A stretch of 64,000 nt of DNA from Aquipseudomonas alcaligenes_A. GTDB lineage: Bacteria > Pseudomonadota > Gammaproteobacteria > Pseudomonadales > Pseudomonadaceae. The stretch is taken from assembly GCA_048595745.1 (NCBI GenBank), contig CP184361.1, one strand, 5' to 3'. The notes beneath the pieces are model-generated. The model worked only from the letters and a program-made list of their open reading frames with translations. It was not told the origin of the DNA and did no database searches. This document shows, in pieces, positions 31,845-39,398 of the stretch. Numbering within the stretch: the stretch's first letter is position 1; each line of letters starts with the position of its first letter. The position numbers and the translations under genes were made by a program.

Positions 31845-32339
31845 ATGGCCGTCACCCCCTTTCGTGGCGAAAAGAATCTCGGCGAGCTGGCCGACAAGCT
31901 ATTCAACCGTCTCACCCCGCGCCAGCGCGAGAAGGTCGAGGATGCCTTGCTCAAGGCCAACCCGCAGCTGGACCAGATCACCAGCCTGCGCGCCGGCACC
32001 TTGCTCAAGGTGCCCGATCTGCCGGAGCTGCGGGCCAAGGCCAAGCGCGCCGGCGATGGACCTGACGACCAGCTTGCGGCCCACCTGGCAGCCGAGTTGG
32101 AGGCTTTCGGCAAGCACCTGACTCAGCGCTTCGCCACGGCCCAGGAGACCGTGGCCAAGACCGAATCCGTGCTCAACGAAGCCGAGCTAAAGCGGGTGAT
32201 CGCCAAGGAGCCGGCGCTGCGCGACCTGGCCAAGCAGATCGGCACACTCAATGGGGAGCGCAAGAAGCAGCTGGAGCAGCGCCAGGAGAAGCTCGCCGCG
32301 GCGCTGAAGCAAATGCAGGGTGATCTGCGCAAGGCGTAG
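31845..32339 (+). CDS. Last gene of the eCIS operon: LysM-like/coiled-coil protein, unknown function
   Basis: A 164-residue protein with an AGGAG ribosome-binding site. Residues about 20-60 (LTPRQREKVEDALLKANPQL, then LRAGTLLKVPDLP) resemble a LysM-like or tail-X motif. The remainder is a long charged helix (ELKRVIAKEPALRDLAKQIG, then repeated Glu/Lys/Gln heptads) likely to be coiled-coil. No function is known to me. It starts 11 bp after the beta-helix gene; after it the operon ends and the iron-uptake genes begin. Confidence 0.65.
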   Translation: MAVTPFRGEKNLGELADKLFNRLTPRQREKVEDALLKANPQLDQITSLRAGTLLKVPDLPELRAKAKRAGDGPDDQLAAHLAAELEAFGKHLTQRFATAQETVAKTESVLNEAELKRVIAKEPALRDLAKQIGTLNGERKKQLEQRQEKLAAALKQMQGDLRKA

Positions 32340-32383
32340 GAGGCACTGGCAAAGGCATAAGCGAATCCATTGCGTTTGCCAGG

Positions 32384-32402
32384 GATTATCATTTTGGCTA
32401 AA
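32384..32402 (+). promoter_or_regulatory. Weak candidate Fur box upstream of fhuC
   Basis: GATTATCATTTT-like sequence in an otherwise GC-rich gap, 42-60 bp before the fhuC ATG. It matches about half of the Fur consensus (GATAATGATAATCATTATC). Iron regulation is expected for this operon, but the match is poor. Confidence 0.35.
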
Positions 32403-32443
32403 GTCGCCGCCTTCGCGCATGTCCGGCTTGCCAAGGATTGTCC

Positions 32444-33211
32444 ATGTTCCGACTCGATGCGGTCAGCTTCAGCCTGGCGGAGCGTACGCTCCTGCATCCG
32501 CTGTCACTCGATATCCCCCAGGGTCAGATGGTCGGCCTGATCGGCCATAACGGCTCCGGCAAATCCACCCTCCTGAAGATGCTGGCCCGCCAGCAGCCGG
32601 CGAGCGCCGGCCGCATACTGCTGGACGAGCAGCCGCTGGATGCCTGGAAGGACCGCGATTTTGCCCGTCAGGTCGCCTACCTGCCGCAGCAGCTGCCAGC
32701 CGCCGAGAGCCTGACGGTACGTGAGCTGGTGGGCTTCGGCCGCTATCCCTGGCACGGCCTGCTCGGCCGTTTCGGCAGGGAAGACCACGCCAAGGTGCAA
32801 GAGGCCCTGGAGCTCACCGACACCGCGCGCTTCGCCGAGCGTATGGTCGACAGCCTCTCCGGCGGCGAGCGCCAGCGCGTCTGGCTGGCCATGCTGCTGG
32901 CACAGGACAGCCGCTTCCTGCTATTGGACGAGCCAACCTCGGCGCTGGACATTGCCCACCAGGTCGATGTGCTGGGCCTGGTGCACAAGCTCAGCCAGCA
33001 ACTCGGCCTGAGCGTCATCGTGGTGCTGCACGACATCAATATGGCGGCGCGTTACTGCGACCGCCTGATCGCCCTGCACAGCGGTCGCCTGCTCCTGGAC
33101 GGCAGCCCGGCCGAACTGATGACGGATAGCAATCTGGAGGCCATCTATGGCCTGCCCATGCAGGTGCTCCGTCACCCGCAAGGCCAGCAACCCATCGCCG
33201 TGGTGGTGTGA
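32444..33211 (+). CDS. fhuC: Hydroxamate siderophore ABC importer, ATPase subunit
   Basis: A 255-residue ABC ATPase of the FecE/FhuC family. Walker A GHNGSGKST near 37-45, Q-loop YLPQQLP near 85, signature SLSGGERQR near 137, Walker B FLLLDEPTSALD near 157-168 and H-loop VVLHDIN near 190. It powers uptake of ferric siderophore through the FhuB permease. ATG 32444 has an AAGGA six bases upstream. It overlaps fhuD by one base (TGATG), and the order fhuC-D-B is the classic hydroxamate importer. Confidence 0.93.
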   Translation: MFRLDAVSFSLAERTLLHPLSLDIPQGQMVGLIGHNGSGKSTLLKMLARQQPASAGRILLDEQPLDAWKDRDFARQVAYLPQQLPAAESLTVRELVGFGRYPWHGLLGRFGREDHAKVQEALELTDTARFAERMVDSLSGGERQRVWLAMLLAQDSRFLLLDEPTSALDIAHQVDVLGLVHKLSQQLGLSVIVVLHDINMAARYCDRLIALHSGRLLLDGSPAELMTDSNLEAIYGLPMQVLRHPQGQQPIAVVV

Positions 33212-34068
33212 TGCGCTGGCTGCTCTGTGTGCTCGCGCTGCTGGCGGGCCTGGTCCGGGCCGATGTTCCCCAGCCGCGCATCGCAGTGATCGACTGGGGC
33301 CTGACCGAAACCCTGCTGGGCCTGGGCGTGACACCGATTGCCGTGGCCCAGACCGAAGGTTATCGGCGCTGGGTGCAAGCGCCCGAGCTGCCGACTTCGG
33401 TGGTCGACCTGGGCCTGCGGGTGGAGCCAAACCTGGAGCTGCTCAGCCAGCTCAAACCCGACATGATCCTGATCACCCCGCAGTTCGCCGCCAGCCGTCC
33501 GCAGCTGGAGCGCATCGCGCCGGTGCATATGCTGGCCATCTACACCCCGGAAGCCGAGGCCTATGCCGGCGCTCAGCGGGTGACTCGCGAGCTGGCCGAA
33601 CTGCTCGGCCGTGAGGCGCAGGGTGAGGCGATGATCGCGCGCATCGACGCCGCGATGGCGCGGGTCAAACAGCGCCTGACCACGCGAGCATTGCCGCCTT
33701 TTTATGTACTGACCTTCCTCGACGAACGTCATGTGCGCCTGTTCGGCAAGCAGAGCATCTATCAGGGCGTGTTCGACCGCGTCGGCCTGCGTAATGCCTG
33801 GAACGGTCCGACCAACTACTGGGGCTTCAGCCAGCAGGGTATCGAACGCCTGGCCGAAGAGCCCGGCGCCGCCTTGCTCTACCTGGAGCCGATGCCGCCC
33901 GGCACCGTCGAGGGCCTGGCAGCCAGCGCCTTGTGGCAGCAGTTGCCGGCCGTGCGTGAGCAGCGCCTGTATGGCCTGCCGCCGGTATGGAGTTTCAACG
34001 GCCTGATGGCCGCCGAGCGTTTTGCCAACCTGCTGGAGGCGCGCCTGGCGCCGGAGATCGCGCCATGA
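33211..34068 (+). CDS. fhuD: Periplasmic ferric hydroxamate-binding protein
   Basis: A 285-residue class III binding protein with a short signal peptide (MRWLLCVLALLAGLVRA). Family features are IAVIDWGLTETLLGLGVTP, the central LKPDMILITPQF, and the C-terminal RLYGLPPVWSFNGLMAAERF. FhuD-type proteins carry ferric hydroxamates from the outer membrane receptor to FhuB. There is no lipobox, so it is predicted to be soluble. It overlaps fhuC (TGATG) and fhuB (ATGA), and is well placed to import the siderophore made by the facing biosynthetic genes. Confidence 0.9.
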   Translation: MRWLLCVLALLAGLVRADVPQPRIAVIDWGLTETLLGLGVTPIAVAQTEGYRRWVQAPELPTSVVDLGLRVEPNLELLSQLKPDMILITPQFAASRPQLERIAPVHMLAIYTPEAEAYAGAQRVTRELAELLGREAQGEAMIARIDAAMARVKQRLTTRALPPFYVLTFLDERHVRLFGKQSIYQGVFDRVGLRNAWNGPTNYWGFSQQGIERLAEEPGAALLYLEPMPPGTVEGLAASALWQQLPAVREQRLYGLPPVWSFNGLMAAERFANLLEARLAPEIAP

Positions 34069-36080
34069 CCGACTTGCTGGCCCAGGGGCCACTGCCTACC
34101 CGCGCGCGTTTCAGCTTCTCCCGCCACCCTGGCTGGCTGTGTGGTCTGCTGTTGCTGCTGTGCCTCGGCCTGGCGCTGAGCGATCTCGGCCGCCGCTTGC
34201 CCCTTGGCGAGTGGCTGGCGGCCATCGCTCGCCCTGCCGAGGGCGATATGGCGCAGCTGATCCTGCACTTCAGCTGGCTGCCGCGCCTGTGCATGGCCCT
34301 GCTCTGCGGCGCGGCACTGGCCCTGGCCGGCACCCTGATGCAGCAGGTATTGCGTAACCCGCTGGCGTCGCCAACCACGCTGGGCGTATCCAGCGGCGCC
34401 CAGCTCGGCCTGCTGATCGCCACGCTGTGGGCCCCCTGGGCGCTGGACTACGGCCGCGAATGGGTGGCCCTGGCCGGTGGCGGCCTGGCGTCCCTGCTGG
34501 TGTTCGCCCTGGCCTGGCGCCGCGCCCTGGCACCGCTGACGCTGATCCTCGCCGGCCTGGTGGTGACCCTCTACCTGAGCGCACTGAACGTCACCCTGAT
34601 GCTGGTCCAGCAGCAGGATCTGAATGCCGTATTCATCTGGGGCTCAGGTTCGCTGAGCCAGAACAGTTGGAGCGGCCTGCAGTTCCTGTTGCCACGCCTG
34701 GCCATCGGCCTGCTGCTCCTGCTGCCGTTGCTGCGCCCGCTGGCCCTGCTGGAACTGGACGACAGCGGGGTGAAGAGCCTGGGTGTGCCACTGCGCTTTC
34801 TGCGCATCGTCAGCCTGACCCTGTCCGTGTACCTAGCCGCCTGCGTGGTCAGCGTGGTCGGCGTGATCGGCTTCATTGGTCTGGCCGCGCCTGCCCTGGT
34901 GCGCCTGCTCGGCGCGCGCAGCTTTGCCCAGCGCCTGATCTGGGCGCCGCTGCTCGGTGGCCTGCTGCTGTGCGTCACCGACCTGGGCATCCAGCGCCTG
35001 GCTGGCAACCTGGCCGAGCTGGTGCCGACCGGTGCCGCCACCGCCCTGCTCGGCGCGCCGCTACTGCTCTGGCTGCTGCCGCGCCTGCACCTGCCCGGCG
35101 GCCAGCCCCACAGCGCTGCGGAGCACAGCTTCGCTCGCCATCCGTTCCCGGCCCGGCGCCTGCTGCCACTGCTGCTGGCATTGGCCACCGGCATCGTCCT
35201 GGCACTGGGCCTGGGGCGCGGACTGGAAGGATGGAGCTGGAACCTCAGCGATGCCGCGCTGCTCGACTGGCGCTGGCCACGGGTAATGGCCGCAGCATCC
35301 GCGGGCTGCATGCTGGCGCTGGCCGGCTGCATGATCCAGCGCCTGACCGGCAACCCCATGTCCAGCCCCGAGGTGCTCGGCATCAGTGCCGGTGCCGCGT
35401 TGGGCCTGATCGCCCTGCTGTTCCTGCTGCCGTACTCCGGCCCGCTGGCGCAGCTGGCACTGGGCGGCCTGGGCGCCGGACTGACGCTGCTCCTGCTGCT
35501 CGGCCTGTCGCGCCGCTCCGGGTTCGCTCCGGAGAAGGTGCTGCTGATTGGCATCAGCATCACCGCGCTGTTCGATGCCCTGCAGGTCATCCTGCTGGCG
35601 GGTGGTGACCCGCGCGGGCAGAACCTGCTCAGCTGGATGTCCGGCTCCACCTATTTCGTCGGTCCGCAGATGGCGCTGTGGGTACTGGTCTGTAGCCTGG
35701 TTCTGCTGGCTGCTGCCCTGCCCTTCGGCCGCTGGCTGGAGCTGCTGCCGTTGGGTGAAGGTACGCCACGCGCCCTGGGGGTGCCGCTGGGCCGTGGCCG
35801 CCTGGTGCTGCTTCTGCTGGCGGCACTGCTGACCGCCGGCGCCACGCTGATCGTCGGGCCGCTGAGTTTTATCGGCCTGTTGGCGCCGCACCTGGCGCGC
35901 CTGCTTGGCCTGGCCCGCGCCGTACCGCAATTGCTCGGTGCGGCGCTGCTCGGTGCGCTGGTGATGGTGGCGGCGGACTGGCTGGGACGTACCCTGCTAT
36001 TCCCCGCGCAGTTGCCGGCTGGGCTGCTGGCCTCTCTGCTGGGGGGCGCCTACTTCATGCTGTGCCTGTATCGGCGCTGA
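34065..36080 (+). CDS. fhuB: Double-length ferric hydroxamate permease
   Basis: A 671-residue inner-membrane protein made of two FecCD-type halves in tandem, which is characteristic of FhuB. Each half has the conserved opening (RLCMALLCGAALALAGTLMQ; later RVMAAASAGCMLALAGCMIQ) followed by NPLASPTTLGVSSGA or NPMSSPEVLGISAGA, and a C-terminal GxISFIGLxxPHxxRLL-type motif (GVIGFIGLAAPALVRLL; GPLSFIGLLAPHLARLL). The first half lacks the His of the PH motif. About 20 membrane helices are expected. Start overlaps fhuD. Confidence 0.93.
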   Translation: MTDLLAQGPLPTRARFSFSRHPGWLCGLLLLLCLGLALSDLGRRLPLGEWLAAIARPAEGDMAQLILHFSWLPRLCMALLCGAALALAGTLMQQVLRNPLASPTTLGVSSGAQLGLLIATLWAPWALDYGREWVALAGGGLASLLVFALAWRRALAPLTLILAGLVVTLYLSALNVTLMLVQQQDLNAVFIWGSGSLSQNSWSGLQFLLPRLAIGLLLLLPLLRPLALLELDDSGVKSLGVPLRFLRIVSLTLSVYLAACVVSVVGVIGFIGLAAPALVRLLGARSFAQRLIWAPLLGGLLLCVTDLGIQRLAGNLAELVPTGAATALLGAPLLLWLLPRLHLPGGQPHSAAEHSFARHPFPARRLLPLLLALATGIVLALGLGRGLEGWSWNLSDAALLDWRWPRVMAAASAGCMLALAGCMIQRLTGNPMSSPEVLGISAGAALGLIALLFLLPYSGPLAQLALGGLGAGLTLLLLLGLSRRSGFAPEKVLLIGISITALFDALQVILLAGGDPRGQNLLSWMSGSTYFVGPQMALWVLVCSLVLLAAALPFGRWLELLPLGEGTPRALGVPLGRGRLVLLLLAALLTAGATLIVGPLSFIGLLAPHLARLLGLARAVPQLLGAALLGALVMVAADWLGRTLLFPAQLPAGLLASLLGGAYFMLCLYRR

Positions 36081-36086
36081 AGACAC

Positions 36087-36104
36087 CGGGCGCTATCGCG
36101 CCCG
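36087..36104 (+). terminator. Hairpin after fhuB
   Basis: CGGGCGC, loop TATC, GCGCCCG, flanked by matching GACA and TGTC, begins 7 bp after the fhuB stop. No T-tract follows directly; the next T-run is at 36171-36174 after a second hairpin. Confidence 0.55.
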
Positions 36105-36111
36105 AATGTCT

Positions 36112-36170
36112 GTAGCCGGATGCAATGCGGGAAGCGAGCCGCCTGCATCCCGGATTGCGTCCGGGCTGCC
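36112..36170. repeat. REP-like intergenic palindrome between convergent operons
   Basis: An imperfect long hairpin: GTAGCCGGATGCAATGCGGG pairs with CCCGGATTGCGTCCGGGCTGC across a short loop, followed by TTTT. Repeats of this GTAGCC-GGATGCA type are scattered between genes in several Pseudomonas. Here it lies between the convergent fhuB and fhuF genes and may terminate transcription from both sides. Confidence 0.6.
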
Positions 36171-36189
36171 TTTTAACTCGCTTACCTGA

Positions 36190-36939
36190 TCAATCCAGTA
36201 CAGCCACACCTTCCGCAGGAGGCTCTTCCAGCAGCGGGCAGTTGTCGCACATCACCATGCCCAGCTCGTTGCGGATGCAGCACAGCTTGCGCTGGCGCCA
36301 GGGCGCGCAGCCCTCGCCCTGCGGCACGTAGCTGACCGGCTCGAACAGCGGGTTGCGGCTGCCGTCCGGGCGCAGTTTGCTTTCCAGTATCTCGAAGCCC
36401 TGGGCCAGCATGGGCTTGGGGAACGGCAGGCCGCCGAGCGTCGACATGAACCACTCGAAGTAGTTGCCAGCGTTGCTCCACAGTACCCGGGCGGCAATCT
36501 TGCGATGGGCGCGCAGGCCATCGATGAAGGGCAGCAGGTTGTCGTCCAGCAGCCCCGAGAAACGCTCGAAACCGTTGGCCGGCGCCGCACTCCAGCGCTC
36601 ACCGGCATGCGGCAGCTTGAAGGCTTCGGGCAGGCCGTCGGCACCGACCACCACCTGGATTTCGTCGAACGCCAGCGGCAGGCGCCAGTTGAGGATCAGG
36701 CCGGCAGCCAGTACCGGCGGGATCAGGCGCAGGAAATAGTACTTCGACCACAGTGACAGAAGCGCCCGCCGGTCACCCTCGGCATGCTCCGGGGCGAAAC
36801 GCAGCATCTGCTCTTCCAGACGTCCGGCGCTGACGAACTCACGCCCGGACAGTGCCGGGCGTGGGTCATCCGCAAGGGTGAGGACATCGCGGTAATGGGC
36901 GAAAGGCCCTTGGAACAGCGGGGCAATGGCCGGGATCAT
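36190..36939 (-). CDS. fhuF: FhuF-type ferric siderophore reductase
   Basis: A 249-residue protein of the FhuF family, cytoplasmic [2Fe-2S] proteins that reduce ferric hydroxamates so iron is released. The diagnostic C-terminal cluster C-C-x10-C-x2-C is present (KLCCIRNELGMVMCDNCPL near 223-241). The middle WSKYYFLRLIPPVLAAGL and FEWFMSTLGGLPFPKP fit the family. ATG 36939 is chosen over upstream in-frame starts that overlap the monooxygenase. It is the last gene of the leftward operon, 16 bp after the monooxygenase. Confidence 0.9.
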   Translation of the reverse strand: MIPAIAPLFQGPFAHYRDVLTLADDPRPALSGREFVSAGRLEEQMLRFAPEHAEGDRRALLSLWSKYYFLRLIPPVLAAGLILNWRLPLAFDEIQVVVGADGLPEAFKLPHAGERWSAAPANGFERFSGLLDDNLLPFIDGLRAHRKIAARVLWSNAGNYFEWFMSTLGGLPFPKPMLAQGFEILESKLRPDGSRNPLFEPVSYVPQGEGCAPWRQRKLCCIRNELGMVMCDNCPLLEEPPAEGVAVLD

Positions 36940-36955
36940 CGGCCCCCCGCCTGGG

Positions 36956-38251
36956 TCAGGCACATGCGCTGGCGACTCCTGTCGATTGGCGGCGACGACT
37001 GTTGTCCAGCAGGGCGTCGACCACTTCCTGCGAGCGAATGGCAAGTACCGACAGCAGCGTGTCGCTCAGGCCGTGACTGGCCTCGCAGCAGCCCTGCAGG
37101 TAGATGCCTGCGCTCATCTGCGGTTGGCAGCACAGACGATAATCGCGTTCCACGCCCTCGCCAAGGTGCGCCTGCAAGCCGCCGAGCAGACGTTTGTAGC
37201 CATCACGGCGATAGCCGGTGGCCAGAACAACCGCGTCGAACAGGCGATCCTCGCGGCCTTCCGGGCCCTGCAGGGTCAGGCGCACACCTTCGGCCCCCGC
37301 CTGCACCGCCTCGATGCTGCGCTGCGGCAGCAAGCTGTGCGGCGCATGGCCGGTGACTTTCTGCTGGTACAGGCGATGGTAGATGCTCTCGATCAGGTCC
37401 AGGTTGACCACCGAATAGTTGGTCTGGGCATTGGCCTGCAGGAAGGCTTCACGCTCTTCCGGCGCCTGGCCGAAGACCACGTCGGTGTAGGCCGGATCGA
37501 AGATCTCGTTGACGAAGGGGCTGTCGTCGGCCGGGCGCATGGCCTGGCTGCGCATCACCATGCTCACCTCGGCGGTCGGGAAGCGCCCACACAGATCGGT
37601 GAAGATCTCCGCGGCACTCTGCCCGGAGCCGATCACGGCGATCCGCCGCGGCTCGGACACCCCCTGGATACGCTCCAGGTATTGGGCCGAGTGGATCACC
37701 CGGCCATCCTCGCGCAGCGGGCGGAACATTTCCGGCACCGCCGGCTCACCGCCGATGCTGACTACCAGGTTGCGGGTGATGCGCGCGCGGGTGCGGCCAT
37801 CGGCCAGGCGAGAGATCACCTTGACCCGACTGACCTCACCACCGTCCATCACCGGCTCGACGGCAATCACTTCCTCGCCGTAGTGCACGCGGTCGGCAAA
37901 GTGGCCGGCGGCCCAGCCCAGGTAGTCGTTGTACTCCAGGCGCGAGGGCGTGAAGGTGCTGATGTTGATGAAGGCTTCCAGCCGGCGCTTCTGATGCAGG
38001 TAATTGACGAAGGTGTAGCGGCTGGACGGATTGCGCAGCGTCGCGAGGTCCTTGAGGAAGGAAATCTGCATGCGACTGTCGTCCAGCAGCATGCCGCCAT
38101 GCCACTCGAAAGCCTGTTTCTTCTCCAGGAAGCAATAGCGCAGGCCGTTCTCACGCACGCGGCGATCTTCTTCCAGGGCCACCGCGATGGCCAGGTTGGC
38201 GGGCCCGAAGCCCAGTCCGATGACGTCGTATTCCAGTGTTTCTATGCTCAT
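36956..38251 (-). CDS. pvdA: L-ornithine N5-monooxygenase
   Basis: A 431-residue flavin N-hydroxylase of the PvdA/SidA class. It converts ornithine to N5-hydroxyornithine with FAD, NADPH and O2, the first step of hydroxamate formation. Motifs: FAD site GLGFGPANLA near 12-21, a substrate region MQISFLKDLATLRNPSS near 59-75, NADPH site GSGQSAAEIF near 205-214, and the C-terminal DAVVLATGYRR. The closeness to PvdA and the Orn-type NRPS modules favour ornithine over lysine. The symbol reflects function, not a pyoverdine pathway. A 148-bp gap with a hairpin separates it from the acetyltransferase. Confidence 0.9.
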   Translation of the reverse strand: MSIETLEYDVIGLGFGPANLAIAVALEEDRRVRENGLRYCFLEKKQAFEWHGGMLLDDSRMQISFLKDLATLRNPSSRYTFVNYLHQKRRLEAFINISTFTPSRLEYNDYLGWAAGHFADRVHYGEEVIAVEPVMDGGEVSRVKVISRLADGRTRARITRNLVVSIGGEPAVPEMFRPLREDGRVIHSAQYLERIQGVSEPRRIAVIGSGQSAAEIFTDLCGRFPTAEVSMVMRSQAMRPADDSPFVNEIFDPAYTDVVFGQAPEEREAFLQANAQTNYSVVNLDLIESIYHRLYQQKVTGHAPHSLLPQRSIEAVQAGAEGVRLTLQGPEGREDRLFDAVVLATGYRRDGYKRLLGGLQAHLGEGVERDYRLCCQPQMSAGIYLQGCCEASHGLSDTLLSVLAIRSQEVVDALLDNSRRRQSTGVASACA

Positions 38252-38369
38252 GTCAGGCCCCGATCCTGTGGAGTGGCTCGTGTCTGGGGCGGACGCAGTA
38301 CGCATCCGCCTGCCCAACCTCATCAGTGGTTCACGGCCGCGCTCGGGCGCGGCTCTGTTGTTCTGTGGT

Positions 38370-38390
38370 CTCGCGGCAGATTGCCGCGAG
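38370..38390 (-). repeat. Intercistronic hairpin between acetyltransferase and monooxygenase genes
   Basis: CTCGCGGCA, loop of three, TGCCGCGAG: a perfect 9-bp stem 10 bp past the acetyltransferase stop, with no T-tract. It may stabilise or process the transcript rather than end it. Confidence 0.5.
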
Positions 38391-38399
38391 CCGTGTTGC

Positions 38400-39398
38400 T
38401 CATGCCAGGCGGCAACGCTCGAAGAACACTTCGCGCGACTGCACCATGAGTGCCGCGCGCTTGTGCGGGAAATCGAACTCCTTGGCCTTGTGATAACCCT
38501 GCGCCTGCATGTGGCCGATCATCCGGGCGTTGTCCGCGCGGGGTTCGGCAACCACACGCTGAGTGCGTGGATCATCGAGAAACAGGTAGTGGGTCAGTGC
38601 GCTCAGCCAGCTCGCCACCTTGTGCGGACCACGATGACTCTCCTCACCCACCAGCATATGAATGCCGCGATCGTAGTCGCCAACCTCGTAGAACGGCGCG
38701 ATGCGGTCTTCCTTGGCCCAATAGGCCTCGTAGTAGGCGAAGGGCTGGTCGTCAAAACAACCGATCAGGGTCAGCACACGTGGGTCGCAAGCCAGCTCCT
38801 CGAGGTAACGACGATGCTTGGCCAGATCGCCCTCCTCCTGCCAGAACGCCGCCACGCGGGCACTGTTCTGCCAACGGTTGAAGCGCTCCAGGTCTTCGTC
38901 GATGTCCAGGGTGCGCAGGGATATCCAGGCACCCAGCGTGGCATCGAAACGCCGGTAGACCTCGCCCACCGGCTTGGGCGCGCGGCGAGGGTGACGACGG
39001 CCCGTCGGGTGCATGACCATCTGCTGCGGGTAGCCGGCACTGCTGGCAGTGCGCAGAAAAGGGCCCGGCAGCTGCCAGAACGACGAGCGCTCGATGCGCA
39101 GCTCGCTGCCCTCGCCAACCAGCAGACCGCTGGCCAGCAGGGACGGCTCGGCCGAGCCCAGCTGCAGGCGCACGGCCTGCAGCTGGGTGTCGTTGGCGAA
39201 GCACCAGTAGGCCAGCGCCCACAGCGCCTCGGCCTGCTCCTCGGCAGCCAGCTCCAACGGCACCAGCAGCCCATCCTGACGACGGGCGCGCAGCAGCGCG
39301 CGCTCGTCCAGGTGCAGGGCCAGGCTGGCGCCGTCGTCGCGACCGAGCAGGCGCTGCCCGGTGGGCAGCGGCAGTTGTTGCAGCGGATTAGAAGTCAT
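38400..39398 (-). CDS. GNAT N-acyltransferase for N5-hydroxyornithine (IucB/AlcB-like)
   Basis: A 332-residue protein. The C-terminal ~180 residues are the GNAT-type siderophore acyltransferase domain (PF13523 class): FNRWQNSARVAAFWQEEGD, then GCFDDQPFAYYEAYWAKEDR split as QPFAYYEAYWAKED, HMLVGEESHRGPHKVASWL and RVVAEPRADNARMIGHMQAQG, interrupted here as EPRADNARMI. Such enzymes transfer acetyl from acetyl-CoA to a hydroxylamine to make a hydroxamate. The N-terminal part is a divergent substrate or dimerisation region. It overlaps the receptor gene by 11 bp. Acetyl rather than another acyl group is inference. Confidence 0.85.
   Translation of the reverse strand: MTSNPLQQLPLPTGQRLLGRDDGASLALHLDERALLRARRQDGLLVPLELAAEEQAEALWALAYWCFANDTQLQAVRLQLGSAEPSLLASGLLVGEGSELRIERSSFWQLPGPFLRTASSAGYPQQMVMHPTGRRHPRRAPKPVGEVYRRFDATLGAWISLRTLDIDEDLERFNRWQNSARVAAFWQEEGDLAKHRRYLEELACDPRVLTLIGCFDDQPFAYYEAYWAKEDRIAPFYEVGDYDRGIHMLVGEESHRGPHKVASWLSALTHYLFLDDPRTQRVVAEPRADNARMIGHMQAQGYHKAKEFDFPHKRAALMVQSREVFFERCRLA

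Noticed and set aside
6419..32339. R-type pyocin, prophage tail or type VI secretion system
   Set aside because: No lysis genes, phage regulators, fibre/chaperone pair or TssJLM membrane complex; DUF4157 cargos, a Pvc15-type ATPase and a Pvc16-type cap identify an eCIS.
38370..38390. Rho-independent terminator after the acetyltransferase gene
   Set aside because: The stem is strong but no T-run follows in the direction of transcription, so I list it only as a hairpin.
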